From Marinococcus luteus (lineage in GTDB: Bacteria > Bacillota > Bacilli > Bacillales > Marinococcaceae), in assembly GCF_900106595.1 (NCBI RefSeq), contig NZ_FNNC01000002.1:186001-250000 (forward strand): DNA of 64,000 bases. Direction: 5' to 3'. A program made the translations under genes and the position numbers. The notes under the pieces were generated by a model that made no database searches, was not told where the DNA came from, and was given only the letters and a program-made list of their open reading frames with translations. Positions 26,477 through 34,523 of the stretch are shown in pieces (within the stretch, counting starts at the first letter, position 1; every line of letters starts with the position of its first letter).

Positions 26477-27448
26477 ATGAATCCAACAACAACTACTATT
26501 GCCGTCATTGGAACCGGCGTGATCGGAAACGGCTGGATCGCCCGCTTCCTCGCGCACGGCTTTCACGTCATCGCCTGTGATCCGGCGGACGGCGCCGAAG
26601 AAAAAACCCGCAGCACCGTCACGTCGCTGTGGCCGAAGCTGAAGGAAAACGGCATGCACGACGATGCTTCCATCGATAAGCTTACATTTACGACTGACAT
26701 TACAGATGCTGTCCCGGGCGCTGCCCTTATTCAGGAAAACGTGCCGGAGCGCGAAGACATCAAACGAAGCGTGCTTGCCCAGATTGATGCACACGCTCCG
26801 GCCGAAAGCATCATCGCTTCGAGCACGTCCGGCTACAAACCGACGACGCTGCAGACCGACTGCACTCGCCATCCGGAGCGCGTCATCGTCGCCCACCCGT
26901 TTCATCCCGTGTACCTGCTTCCGCTTGTGGAGCTTTCCGGCGGGGAGCAGACGACGAGTGCCGAAATGGAACGCGCGCAGGCAATATATGAACTGGCCGG
27001 CATGAAGCCGCTTGTTATGACGGGCGAAGTGGACGGCCATATTGCCGACCGCCTGATGGAAGCCCTCTGGCGGGAAGCCCTTCATATTGTGAACGACGGC
27101 CACGCCACCACCGAAGAAGTCGACAAGGCGATCGTCTACGGCGCCGGTCTCCGCTGGGCGCTCATGGGACCGTTTTTAACCTTCCATCTGGCCGGCGGCG
27201 ACAAAGGCATGACCCACATGCTCGAGCAGTTCGGCCCGGCCCTGAAAGCGCCCTGGACTAAGCTGGAAGCACCGGAGCTCACCCCGGAGCTGAGCGAAAA
27301 AGTCATCGAAGGAACAAAGGAGCAGTCCGGCGACAAAAGCGTCGCCGAGCTTGAAGAACGCCGTGATGAATTTCTTTTAAAGCTGATGAACCTGCTGCAT
27401 GAAGGCAGCTACTGGCCGGCAGAAAAGGTGGAGAGCCATGACAAATAA
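26477..27448 (+). CDS. L-carnitine dehydrogenase
   Basis: 323 aa, 3-hydroxyacyl-CoA dehydrogenase superfamily. The NAD+ Rossmann loop is 'AVIGTGVIGNGWIARFL', followed by 'ASSTSGYKPTTLQ' and 'HPERVIVAHPFHPVYLLPLVEL' with the catalytic His. The single-domain length and the 'SGYKP' variant fit carnitine dehydrogenases, which oxidise L-carnitine to 3-dehydrocarnitine. Lies 17 nt after the BKACE gene; AGGAGG precedes ATG. Its end overlaps the thioesterase start by 11 nt. Confidence 0.87.
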   Translation: MNPTTTTIAVIGTGVIGNGWIARFLAHGFHVIACDPADGAEEKTRSTVTSLWPKLKENGMHDDASIDKLTFTTDITDAVPGAALIQENVPEREDIKRSVLAQIDAHAPAESIIASSTSGYKPTTLQTDCTRHPERVIVAHPFHPVYLLPLVELSGGEQTTSAEMERAQAIYELAGMKPLVMTGEVDGHIADRLMEALWREALHIVNDGHATTEEVDKAIVYGAGLRWALMGPFLTFHLAGGDKGMTHMLEQFGPALKAPWTKLEAPELTPELSEKVIEGTKEQSGDKSVAELEERRDEFLLKLMNLLHEGSYWPAEKVESHDK

Positions 27449-27908
27449 CCACACCGTGTGGAACGGCCGCGTGGAAAAGGAATGGGTGGACTACAACGGC
27501 CACATGAACGATGCGGCTTACGCTGTTGTTTTCAGCCGTGCGCTCGATGCGCTGCTTGAAAGCGCCGGCCTGACCGCCCGCTTTATCGAACAGGAGCAGT
27601 ACACCGTATTCACCCTCGAAACGCACCTGTTGTACCTGGCGGAGGCCCACCAGGATCAGCCGATCGCCGTTTCAGCGGTGATTCTCGATCAGGACGCCAA
27701 ACGGCTGCATCTATGGTTCGAGATGCAGAACGACCAGAACGAAGCAATCGCCACGAGCGAACAGATGGCGATGGGAATGGACCAGTCCGCCGGACGCCCT
27801 GCCCCGTTTCCCAAAACGCTGCAGCAGGGGTTTGCCGGCGTTCCGGTTCTTTCTCCGGAGAACTGGCCGGCTAAAGCCGGACGCTCCATTGGAATTAAAC
27901 GAAAATAA
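27438..27908 (+). CDS. Betainyl-CoA thioesterase, hotdog fold
   Basis: 156 aa 4HBT/FcbC-type thioesterase with the motif 'WVDYNGHMNDAAYAVVFSRALDALL' (D-x-N-x-H-M-N-x-x-x-Y). In the CdhB role it hydrolyses betainyl-CoA to glycine betaine and CoA, completing conversion of carnitine into a compatible solute. The start at 27438 lies inside the dehydrogenase gene, behind AAAGGTGG. Last gene of the operon. Confidence 0.85.
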   Translation: MTNNHTVWNGRVEKEWVDYNGHMNDAAYAVVFSRALDALLESAGLTARFIEQEQYTVFTLETHLLYLAEAHQDQPIAVSAVILDQDAKRLHLWFEMQNDQNEAIATSEQMAMGMDQSAGRPAPFPKTLQQGFAGVPVLSPENWPAKAGRSIGIKRK

Positions 27909-27940
27909 AAATGCAAGCCTCTTAAACGGGCTTGCATTTT
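27907..27940 (+). terminator. Intrinsic terminator of the carnitine operon
   Basis: AAAATGCAAGCC / GGGCTTGCATTTT hairpin directly after the thioesterase stop. It also has A/T runs for the convergent island genes. Confidence 0.85.
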
Positions 27941-27967
27941 CTTCGTATTTATAACTTTGATAGAAGT

Positions 27968-28978
27968 TTACTTCTTAAATTTTGATAAAGCAATATTTCC
28001 GTTTTCCAGTACTTCTTTTGATTTTTCAGTAATTTCCCCGTCTTCATCAAGGAGAGGTGTATCAATGATGCCTTTTATTAGCTGAGCAATTAAGAAAACA
28101 CGGTGAATCGTACGTTTTTCTTCCTGCTCAAAAGAGCTCCAGTCTGTCCCTGAACGTTCTATAATATATTCCATATTCGCAATACCTTTTTTAAACAGCC
28201 TATCAGTTTCTAATAATAATGTAATCAGTTGCGTTGATCTTTGCTGGATAGAAGATAATACTACTACAGCACTATCTAACTGTTCCACATATACCTTCGC
28301 TTCCTCTTGTCGTTCATAAGCTTCATTTAATTTCTTTTTTGAATTAGCTTGTAAGAAAAAACCTCCTACGGCCATTGCCGGTCCTGCCACTAAACCTCCA
28401 AGCACAACCATCCCCCCGGCCATTCCATAACCACCTGCAGAAAGTGCTCCTCCACCCAGCCAGGCAAGTGTAGCGTTTTGCGCTGCTACACCACTCAAAC
28501 CTCCAATAGCTGTGCCGGTAGAAGCTGTGCCTAAAGCCATCGCTCCACTGTATGCACCGTAAGCTGCCGCTGCTCCTGCTCCAATTGAAGCCGCTCCACC
28601 TTTAGCCAACTTTATAGCTTCAAACGATTCCGCTTCTAAATCATTTAATAAATCCTCAGAAACTCCAATTTCTTTTAGCTCTTCTATACCTACTGTATTA
28701 TCTTGAAAATCTACATTCTTTAATTTTTCAAAGTTCTCAATAAAATCTTTTACTGAGAAAGTAAGAACCTCTATCTTGTTTTTTCCAAGTGCTTCTAAGT
28801 TTAGATGAGTCATTTCTCTTTCCACATCTAAATCATTCTCTGCAGTTTCTACAATACTTTCCGTTTCTTCTTTTGTAAGTTTTGCTTCTTTGGAGTCTTT
28901 TAAAGATTTCCATCCGCTCCTAGTACCAGCTACTGCTGATACTGCCGCTGCTCCTGCAGCAATAAAAGGTATAGGCAT
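27968..28978 (-). CDS. Glycine-rich membrane-inserting protein, island 1
   Basis: 336 aa, no family I can name. The N-terminal half is acidic and helical ('TKEETESIVETAENDLDVE'). Residues about 123-210 form a long Gly/Ala-rich hydrophobic region ('GGAASIGAGAAAAYGAYSG', 'WLGGGALSAGGYGMAGGMVV', 'LGGLVAGPAMAVGGFFLQA') that could form two or more glycine-zipper membrane helices. A helical C-terminus follows. The core 'GGGA-x-x-AGG-x-GMAGGM-x-V' recurs in the 335-aa protein at 44583. Last gene of a four-gene AT-rich operon. A pore-forming or membrane-perturbing effector is a guess from composition. Confidence 0.75.
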   Translation of the reverse strand: MPIPFIAAGAAAVSAVAGTRSGWKSLKDSKEAKLTKEETESIVETAENDLDVEREMTHLNLEALGKNKIEVLTFSVKDFIENFEKLKNVDFQDNTVGIEELKEIGVSEDLLNDLEAESFEAIKLAKGGAASIGAGAAAAYGAYSGAMALGTASTGTAIGGLSGVAAQNATLAWLGGGALSAGGYGMAGGMVVLGGLVAGPAMAVGGFFLQANSKKKLNEAYERQEEAKVYVEQLDSAVVVLSSIQQRSTQLITLLLETDRLFKKGIANMEYIIERSGTDWSSFEQEEKRTIHRVFLIAQLIKGIIDTPLLDEDGEITEKSKEVLENGNIALSKFKK

Positions 28979-28995
28979 AGTTAAATTCCTCTCTA

Positions 28996-30666
28996 TTAAA
29001 AAGTGAACGACTGAGAATTATCACTCATGAAATCATCAAATTCTTCAAAATTTAAATATTGTAATTGAACACCAAAAGTATTCGCTAACTTATTAATATT
29101 GTCTACAAAGCTTGAATGATCCTTTTCTTCTATCGATAATTCAATCGCTGAAAAACAATTGTTAAAAATTTCTTCTTTTTCCTGGTGTTTCATTGCGATA
29201 AGATCCTCTAATTCTTCTCTTTCAGAACGTATTTCCAGTATAGACTGCCGGGATAATTCTTCAGCTTTTTTTCTATTAGCTTCAGATAGTTTTGTTTCTT
29301 CCAAAACCTCCGCAACCGAACGATAGAAAGTAGTGATTGCAAAATAACTAACCATTCCTAATAACACTGGCGGAGCCGCTGCTGAAGTACCGTAAATTGC
29401 AGTAGTGATTCCGTTTGAAGTAGCTTTTGCTAATTGTTTAGCGAGCAATCCCAGTCCTTTTTCTCCTAAATCTCTAAAAAGCTCCGTTTGAGTGGCAGAA
29501 TCATTTTCAATATAATACTTTACAGACTTTGTGACCTCTATTGATACCGTACCTAATAACGCCGGGAAGGTGGTACTTGATAACGTTTTTAAATTTCCAT
29601 TTTTATTTAGATCAGAATCTAAATATCCTTTTAAAACAGAGCTTATAAAAGCCGAACTATATCCTAGGGCTCCAGCCTTTGCAGTATCCTTAGCCGTCTC
29701 AACAAATATCTTTTTCTTATCCTTCTCTTCTGCTTGACTATAGATGTACAAGTTTTGTGCTAAAGAAATGACTCCGCCAACTGCTGCGCTGGATGCTCCA
29801 GCCTTTAAACCCGCTTGATTCGCACTGGAAGCAATTTTCTTAGTTGTATGGATTTTCGGGTGCTTCCTGGCAAAATGTGCTTCTTTAGAAGAAACCCCGC
29901 TATTTCTAAGACGTTCGTACACTGACTTAGTTCTGTTTAGCTCTTCTTGTTTTTTATTTAATGCTTCGTAGTTATTTTTTTCTTCAAGCTTTTCGACCTG
30001 TAATTTTAATTGGTTTTGTTTATCTTCCAGTATTTTTTTTGCTGGCTCGTACTGTTCTTTCGGAATATCAATATGTTTAGCTTGGCGATATTTTTCAAAA
30101 TCTTTATGATTAATAAGTTTGTTTAAGTTACCCCTCGCAGCATCTTCAATAATACTTTGATTTGTAAGATCATCTTTTGGTTCCCAATCAGGATCTTTTT
30201 TCTTTTTTGCTTCAATGTACTTTTTTTTACTATAGTGCCCTCTGAACTTGGTTTGAGAGCCGCTCAAATAATTTCCGTCCTTATCCAACAAAGGATTGCC
30301 GTCAGCATCAGACATAAAATGATCGAACACCTGATGATTGTTTTGCCCCAAAGATTCTGTTCTTCTAAGAGTAAAGGTCTTATTTTTAGTTATACTTTCA
30401 ATCTCGCTCTTCTCTTCCATCAATATTTCAGCAGTAAAACCCTCCTGCTGTTTTTGACTCATATAGTTATCGGCTTTATAGTTCTTAAAATCCTTCAAGC
30501 CTCTTATCGTTTTTCCATTTTTAGTTTTTTCACCATTATAAGCTTTTAAAGAAGCCTTAACAGCCTTTCCGTACTTTTCACCTGTATTATTGGCTATCCC
30601 CATAATTTGCGAATTCACAAAAGTATTTTTAAAGTTTTTTAACTTTCTTCTATCTTTTTCATTCAA
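28996..30666 (-). CDS. Unknown 556-aa protein, island 1
   Basis: The N-terminus is very basic and polar (first 270 residues; 'SGSQTKFRGHYSKKKYIEAKKKK'), with a coiled-coil about residues 210-255. A hydrophobic Ala/Gly/Ser-rich middle follows ('AGLKAGASSAAVGGVISLAQ', 'AGALGYSSAFISSVLKGYL', 'TAAPPVLLGMVSYFAITTFY'-like), then an acidic helical C-terminus. I do not recognise the family. It starts with TTG, overlapping the stop of the upstream gene (TTGA), so the two are translationally coupled. AT-rich compared with the chromosome around it. Confidence 0.75.
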   Translation of the reverse strand: MNEKDRRKLKNFKNTFVNSQIMGIANNTGEKYGKAVKASLKAYNGEKTKNGKTIRGLKDFKNYKADNYMSQKQQEGFTAEILMEEKSEIESITKNKTFTLRRTESLGQNNHQVFDHFMSDADGNPLLDKDGNYLSGSQTKFRGHYSKKKYIEAKKKKDPDWEPKDDLTNQSIIEDAARGNLNKLINHKDFEKYRQAKHIDIPKEQYEPAKKILEDKQNQLKLQVEKLEEKNNYEALNKKQEELNRTKSVYERLRNSGVSSKEAHFARKHPKIHTTKKIASSANQAGLKAGASSAAVGGVISLAQNLYIYSQAEEKDKKKIFVETAKDTAKAGALGYSSAFISSVLKGYLDSDLNKNGNLKTLSSTTFPALLGTVSIEVTKSVKYYIENDSATQTELFRDLGEKGLGLLAKQLAKATSNGITTAIYGTSAAAPPVLLGMVSYFAITTFYRSVAEVLEETKLSEANRKKAEELSRQSILEIRSEREELEDLIAMKHQEKEEIFNNCFSAIELSIEEKDHSSFVDNINKLANTFGVQLQYLNFEEFDDFMSDNSQSFTF

Positions 30667-30977
30667 GGCTCTTCCCCCTTGATTAGGTTAAGAGGTAGTA
30701 TATCCTCCTCTGCTACTTCATTGTTAAATTGCAATTCGCGACAAGCTATAATATTTTGTTCATAATACTCTTGTTTAGATAACCTGTTAGAAAAGACTTT
30801 TTCGTACATATCGTCTATTCTGCAGATCAGAGGTCGATTTTCATAAATAGTACATTCATTTTCTTTTAAATGAATACAAGTACCGGTGCCATCGTCAAAT
30901 TCCTGCAATTCAGTAATATGTTGAATATTTTGACAACATAAGCCGCATTTATTGCACGGAAAATCACTATACTTCAA
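30663..30977 (-). CDS. YkgJ-like cysteine-cluster protein, island 1
   Basis: 104 aa. 'CNKCGLCCQN' near the N-terminus plus Cys in 'GTCIHLKENECTIYENRPLICR' is the YkgJ/CxxCxxCC pattern, thought to bind zinc or an Fe-S cluster. The TTG start lies 11 nt inside the TerB-like gene, and its own stop overlaps the next start. This packing says the operon works as a unit. YkgJ-type proteins are enzymes or maturation factors of unknown reaction. Confidence 0.8.
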   Translation of the reverse strand: MKYSDFPCNKCGLCCQNIQHITELQEFDDGTGTCIHLKENECTIYENRPLICRIDDMYEKVFSNRLSKQEYYEQNIIACRELQFNNEVAEEDILPLNLIKGEEP

Positions 30978-31365
30978 TTAATTTTTCTGCCTGTTCATAC
31001 ATATAATTTGATTTCACAATCCAACTCTTAAAATTTTGGTAATCTTCTTCAGTAATATTAAAATCATTTTTTAGTTCTTCAATCAACTGTTTTTGTTCTT
31101 CATGGTAAATCCCATCAGCAAAGGCCACAGCCAATCCTTCTAAAAATGCTATTCTTTTACTTTTATCACTTTCAAAGTTTTTGATTAAATTTTTCACGTC
31201 TTGTGTATCTTCAAGTTGTACTTTTGTTGTTATATCCATTTCATTTCTGTATTCCTCAAGCATTTTTTGTTCTTTTTCATCCAAAATACCATTGGATTTA
31301 GCAATTTGATGAGCCAATAGTAGGAAGGTTTCTTTTTCATTCTGAGTCAATACATTCAAAAACAT
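30967..31365 (-). CDS. TerB-like helical protein, island 1
   Basis: 132 aa, all helical. The repeated pattern 'AKSNGILDEKEQKMLEEYRNEM' and 'AFADGIYHEEQKQLIEEL' matches the TerB fold (an acidic D/N-G-x-x-x-x-E-E turn used twice). TerB domains recur in tellurium/phage-resistance and other stress systems linked to membranes. First gene of the island operon, with GGGGG before ATG. Promoter probably within 31366-31450, which is AT-rich. Confidence 0.75.
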   Translation of the reverse strand: MFLNVLTQNEKETFLLLAHQIAKSNGILDEKEQKMLEEYRNEMDITTKVQLEDTQDVKNLIKNFESDKSKRIAFLEGLAVAFADGIYHEEQKQLIEELKNDFNITEEDYQNFKSWIVKSNYMYEQAEKLIEV

Positions 31366-31579
31366 GGTATTCCCCCTATAATTTGTTAATTACAAAATTA
31401 CTATACCATAAATAATACATATTTTGTAACTAATTAGTATAATAAGCCCTCGACTTAATAACTGTATATTTAATTTAATTAAATAAGGGGAATCAGTAAG
31501 GACAGAACACAGAATGAAATTTCAACTGTTTTAAAATTTGCATCACCTATTACGCTTTTAATGAAAGGATATATAGTTT

Positions 31580-32470
31580 ATGTCTGTATGGAGAACCTAC
31601 CTGTTGACCGCGCTTTTACGCGCGTTTCAAATACGAATGCGCCGCTATTCACCGACCCACATTACCCCGCCTGCGGCAGAGACGGTCCGCACGGACTCCT
31701 ACGTTGTGGAAACGGCTGCCGGCGCGACGCCCGTTCACATTTATTATCCCGAAGCAGCTGAAGGGACTGCTCTTCCGGTGTTTGTGAACCTGCACGGCGG
31801 CGGCTTTTTCATGGGAAGCTATGCCGATGATGAAGGCTGGGGCCGGCACGTTGCCGAGCTTACCCCCTGCGTGGTGGTAAATATTGATTATCACCTGGCC
31901 CCGCGCAGCCGCTTTCCGTTTTCCCTGTTTGAAGTCCGGGACGTGCTCGCGTGGCTGCACGCCAATGAGGATCGGCTCGGATTGAATATGGAACGCTTCG
32001 CCCTCGGCGGCCACAGCGCCGGCGGCAATATCGCAGCATCAACACTGCTGCTTCTACGCGATACCGGCGCCCCGATGCCGGCGGTTCAAATTTTGGATTC
32101 GCCGATCCTCGACCTTGCGACCGATCCCCGCGAAAAACCGTCCTTTCCAGGAGCGATTCCCATCTTTGTAGCGGATTTGTTTCCAGCAAGCTACCTGGAA
32201 ACGAGCCAGAGTGCCGCGCACCCGTACATTTCCCCGCTGCGGGCAGAGTCGCTCGCCGGGCTGCCGCCAACGCTCGTGTTTACGCCGGAATATGACTCCC
32301 TCGCCAGGGAGGCCTTCCGGTACGCGGAGCGCTTAAAGCAGGAGGGCGTGCCTGCGGAGTATCAGATGTTCCCAAAAACCATTCATGCGTTCACCCACGT
32401 GGGACGAAAAAGCACCGCAAAAAAAGCGTGGGGACTCGTCGTCTCCACGCTTCAGGCCCGCCTTCTGTAG
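31580..32470 (+). CDS. Alpha/beta hydrolase, paralogue of 13162-14052
   Basis: 296 aa, the same length as the copy at 13162. Oxyanion 'NLHGGGFFMGS', nucleophile 'GGHSAGGNIAAS', Asp 'TPEYDSLAREA' and His 'KTIHAFTHVG' are in place. HSL-type esterase of unknown substrate. AAAGGATATATAG precedes ATG. The gene is GC-rich like the core chromosome, in contrast to the AT-rich island just upstream. Confidence 0.87.
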   Translation: MSVWRTYLLTALLRAFQIRMRRYSPTHITPPAAETVRTDSYVVETAAGATPVHIYYPEAAEGTALPVFVNLHGGGFFMGSYADDEGWGRHVAELTPCVVVNIDYHLAPRSRFPFSLFEVRDVLAWLHANEDRLGLNMERFALGGHSAGGNIAASTLLLLRDTGAPMPAVQILDSPILDLATDPREKPSFPGAIPIFVADLFPASYLETSQSAAHPYISPLRAESLAGLPPTLVFTPEYDSLAREAFRYAERLKQEGVPAEYQMFPKTIHAFTHVGRKSTAKKAWGLVVSTLQARLL

Positions 32471-32479
32471 GCGGGCTTT
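32456..32479 (+). terminator. Terminator overlapping the hydrolase stop codon
   Basis: GCCCGCC-ttctgta-GGCGGGC-TTT; the stop codon lies in the loop. Confidence 0.65.
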
Positions 32480-32483
32480 CGTA

Positions 32484-32864
32484 TTACTCTCTTGGATGCG
32501 CCGGCTGCTGATCGAGAATTTCCTTCAGCACCCAGGCGTGATTTCGTTTCACGTCCTCCGAAGAAAATACGAGCGTCACGTCCTTGTCCTGCATCCGTAC
32601 AATTTCTTTCAGGCGGTGCATTTCTTCGCGTTTGAGTTCATCCTGCTCAAGCTCTGCCTTGTACGCCTCCTTGAAGCTTTCGAACTTTTTCGGCTCTTCA
32701 TCGAGCGCCTTCTGGAGCTCCTTCGACGGGGCGACCCCGTCGACCCATTCATGAATATCGGCGCGTACCTCTTCGACTTCGTTCGGCCATTCCCGCTCGA
32801 CAAAAATCCGGTAGCCGTCGTCCGTATCTGCCTTCTTATGGAGCCGCTTGCAGTATATTGGCAT
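32484..32864 (-). CDS. DUF488 family protein
   Basis: 126 aa. It opens 'IYCKRLHKKADTDDGYRIFVEREWP', the DUF488 signature (R-x-Y-x-P-x-x-x-D-G-x-R-x-L-V-D-R-x-W-P variant), and has 'VTLVFSSEDVKRNHAWVLKEIL' at the end. Function not established. Start 32864 (MPIYCK) is preferred because the ATG at 32873 overlaps the AAGGATG ribosome site. Confidence 0.85.
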   Translation of the reverse strand: MPIYCKRLHKKADTDDGYRIFVEREWPNEVEEVRADIHEWVDGVAPSKELQKALDEEPKKFESFKEAYKAELEQDELKREEMHRLKEIVRMQDKDVTLVFSSEDVKRNHAWVLKEILDQQPAHPRE

Positions 32865-32984
32865 TGGTATCATCCTTCTTCTGTGTATAGTATAGATCTC
32901 TCACCCCGGCTCTTTCCTTTCCCGGAAGACCGGCAAACGTGCAAAAGAGAAAAGAAGCCTTATTCAAATCAGCAGACTATTTAA

Positions 32985-33107
32985 GCAAAAAAATAAACCA
33001 CCTTTGAGTTAGCGGCTCTTGTGGTTTATTTTCTCCCATGGCCGACCCCTTTGAAGGGTCAGTACTGCTGTTATTGGTCCGCGTCAGCGCACGGGCCATT
33101 TTTCGTT
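32985..33107 (-). ncRNA. Candidate small antisense-type RNA (type I antitoxin-like), orphan
   Basis: Minus strand promoter -35 TTGAAT (33138-33143), 18 bp, -10 TATAAT (33114-33119). The transcript would run about 120 nt through hairpins GGTCC/GGGCC (33076-33097) and GACCC/GGGTC (33044-33060), to a strong terminator AAATAAACCAC/GTGGTTTATTT (32991-33031) with a long T-run. The layout resembles the RatA/SR-type RNAs that lie tail-to-tail with small holin-like or TxpA-like toxins in Bacillales. No toxin reading frame with a start codon is visible upstream on the plus strand (32870-32990). Confidence 0.45.
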
Positions 33108-33185
33108 AATCAAATTATATCGCAGTCAGGCAAAGACATTCAAGCTCGTTCAATCCTAATCTCCAATGTGATTCATCTTAAAATT

Positions 33186-34406
33186 CTACTGCCACAGGTC
33201 CGCGATTCCCTGAAGCGATAGAAACCCTGCGACAAGCGTCACAACTACTGCCACAATTCCAAAGATGAGCATCCAGTCCGGGTGTCTGTAATCCCCGACA
33301 ATGGATTTTTTTCTGGAAGCCAAAAGCACCGAGCCAAGGGTTAACGGAAGAATTAACCCGTTCAAAGCGCCGGCGACGATTAACAACGTGACCGGCTCGC
33401 CGACAATTGCGAAAACGATCGTTGAAAAAGCAATAAAGCCGATGATCAACCATTTATAATACTTTTCAAGCTGCGGGTGAAAGGACCGGATAAATGAAAC
33501 ACTCGTATATGCCGACCCAATCACGGAGCTGATTGCAGCGGACCACAGTACCACGCCGAAAATTTTATACCCAACATTACCGAGAGCGATCTGAAATACT
33601 GAGGCAGCCGGATTTCCTTCATCAAGCGTATACCCTGCAGATACCACGCCCAGCACAGCGAGAAATAAAAGCACTCTCATTACCCCGGTCGTTAAAATGC
33701 CGAAATTCGCAGCTCTGGTCACGAGCGGCAGGGCGTCTCTTCCCCGAATGCCATGGTCGATCATCCGGTGGGCACCGGCAAAGGTAATATAGCCGCCCAC
33801 GGTACCGCCGACAAGCGTCACGACCGGAAGCACGAGCGCTGCGTAATCCTCCGGGAACACGCTGCGGACCACGGCTTCCCCCACCGGCGGGTTCGTCGTG
33901 ATCATGACATAACCCACCATCGTGATCATCACAATACCTAAAATGGGAATCAGGATGTCCAGCACTTTTTCCGCACTCTTTACGGTGAAAATGATAATAG
34001 CGATCACGCCGGTGATCACCGCCCCTGCCTCCGGGGAAATACCAAACAGCACGTTAATACCAAGACCTGCCCCTGCAACGTTTCCAATATTAAAGGCAAT
34101 ACCGCCGAGCACGATGAGTGCTGCGACCAAATAGCCGAGTCCCGGGAATACCATGTTGGCCACGTCCTGTCCCCGTTTTCCGGAAACAACCAGCACCCGC
34201 CAGATGTTTAACTGGGCACCTATATCAATAATAATGGATGCTAAAATAGCAAAAGCAAAACTGGCCAGAAACTGGGATGTGAATTCTGTTGTCTGCGTTA
34301 AGAATGCCGGGCCGATGGCAGAGGTCGCCATTAAAAAAACGGCTCCCCACAATACCCGCCGCTGTACGCCTTTTTTCAACGGATCGCTTTGGTTTTGGCC
34401 CATCAT
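33186..34406 (-). CDS. NRAMP-family divalent metal/proton transporter (YcsG-like)
   Basis: 406 aa with 11 helices. 'AIGPAFLTQTTEFTSQFLASF' is the first helix; here the metal-site DPGN is replaced by TQTTEF, as in the YcsG/NRAMP-related branch rather than MntH. 'GAHRMIDHGIRG' is also typical of the branch. Because the canonical Asp and Asn ligands are missing, Mn2+ transport is doubtful; some relatives carry Al3+, Mg2+ or other substrates. The ribosome site is GGCGGTGA. Confidence 0.8.
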   Translation of the reverse strand: MMGQNQSDPLKKGVQRRVLWGAVFLMATSAIGPAFLTQTTEFTSQFLASFAFAILASIIIDIGAQLNIWRVLVVSGKRGQDVANMVFPGLGYLVAALIVLGGIAFNIGNVAGAGLGINVLFGISPEAGAVITGVIAIIIFTVKSAEKVLDILIPILGIVMITMVGYVMITTNPPVGEAVVRSVFPEDYAALVLPVVTLVGGTVGGYITFAGAHRMIDHGIRGRDALPLVTRAANFGILTTGVMRVLLFLAVLGVVSAGYTLDEGNPAASVFQIALGNVGYKIFGVVLWSAAISSVIGSAYTSVSFIRSFHPQLEKYYKWLIIGFIAFSTIVFAIVGEPVTLLIVAGALNGLILPLTLGSVLLASRKKSIVGDYRHPDWMLIFGIVAVVVTLVAGFLSLQGIADLWQ

Positions 34407-34523
34407 TCACCGCCGCCTTTCTTCATTCAATCGGCTGCTGCATCTTATCGCTTGTCAGACCGGCTGCCTCCGGACCGGATCGTGCAGTTCAACGATTTCT
34501 TTTGCTATAGGCTGCTTTCTTCT

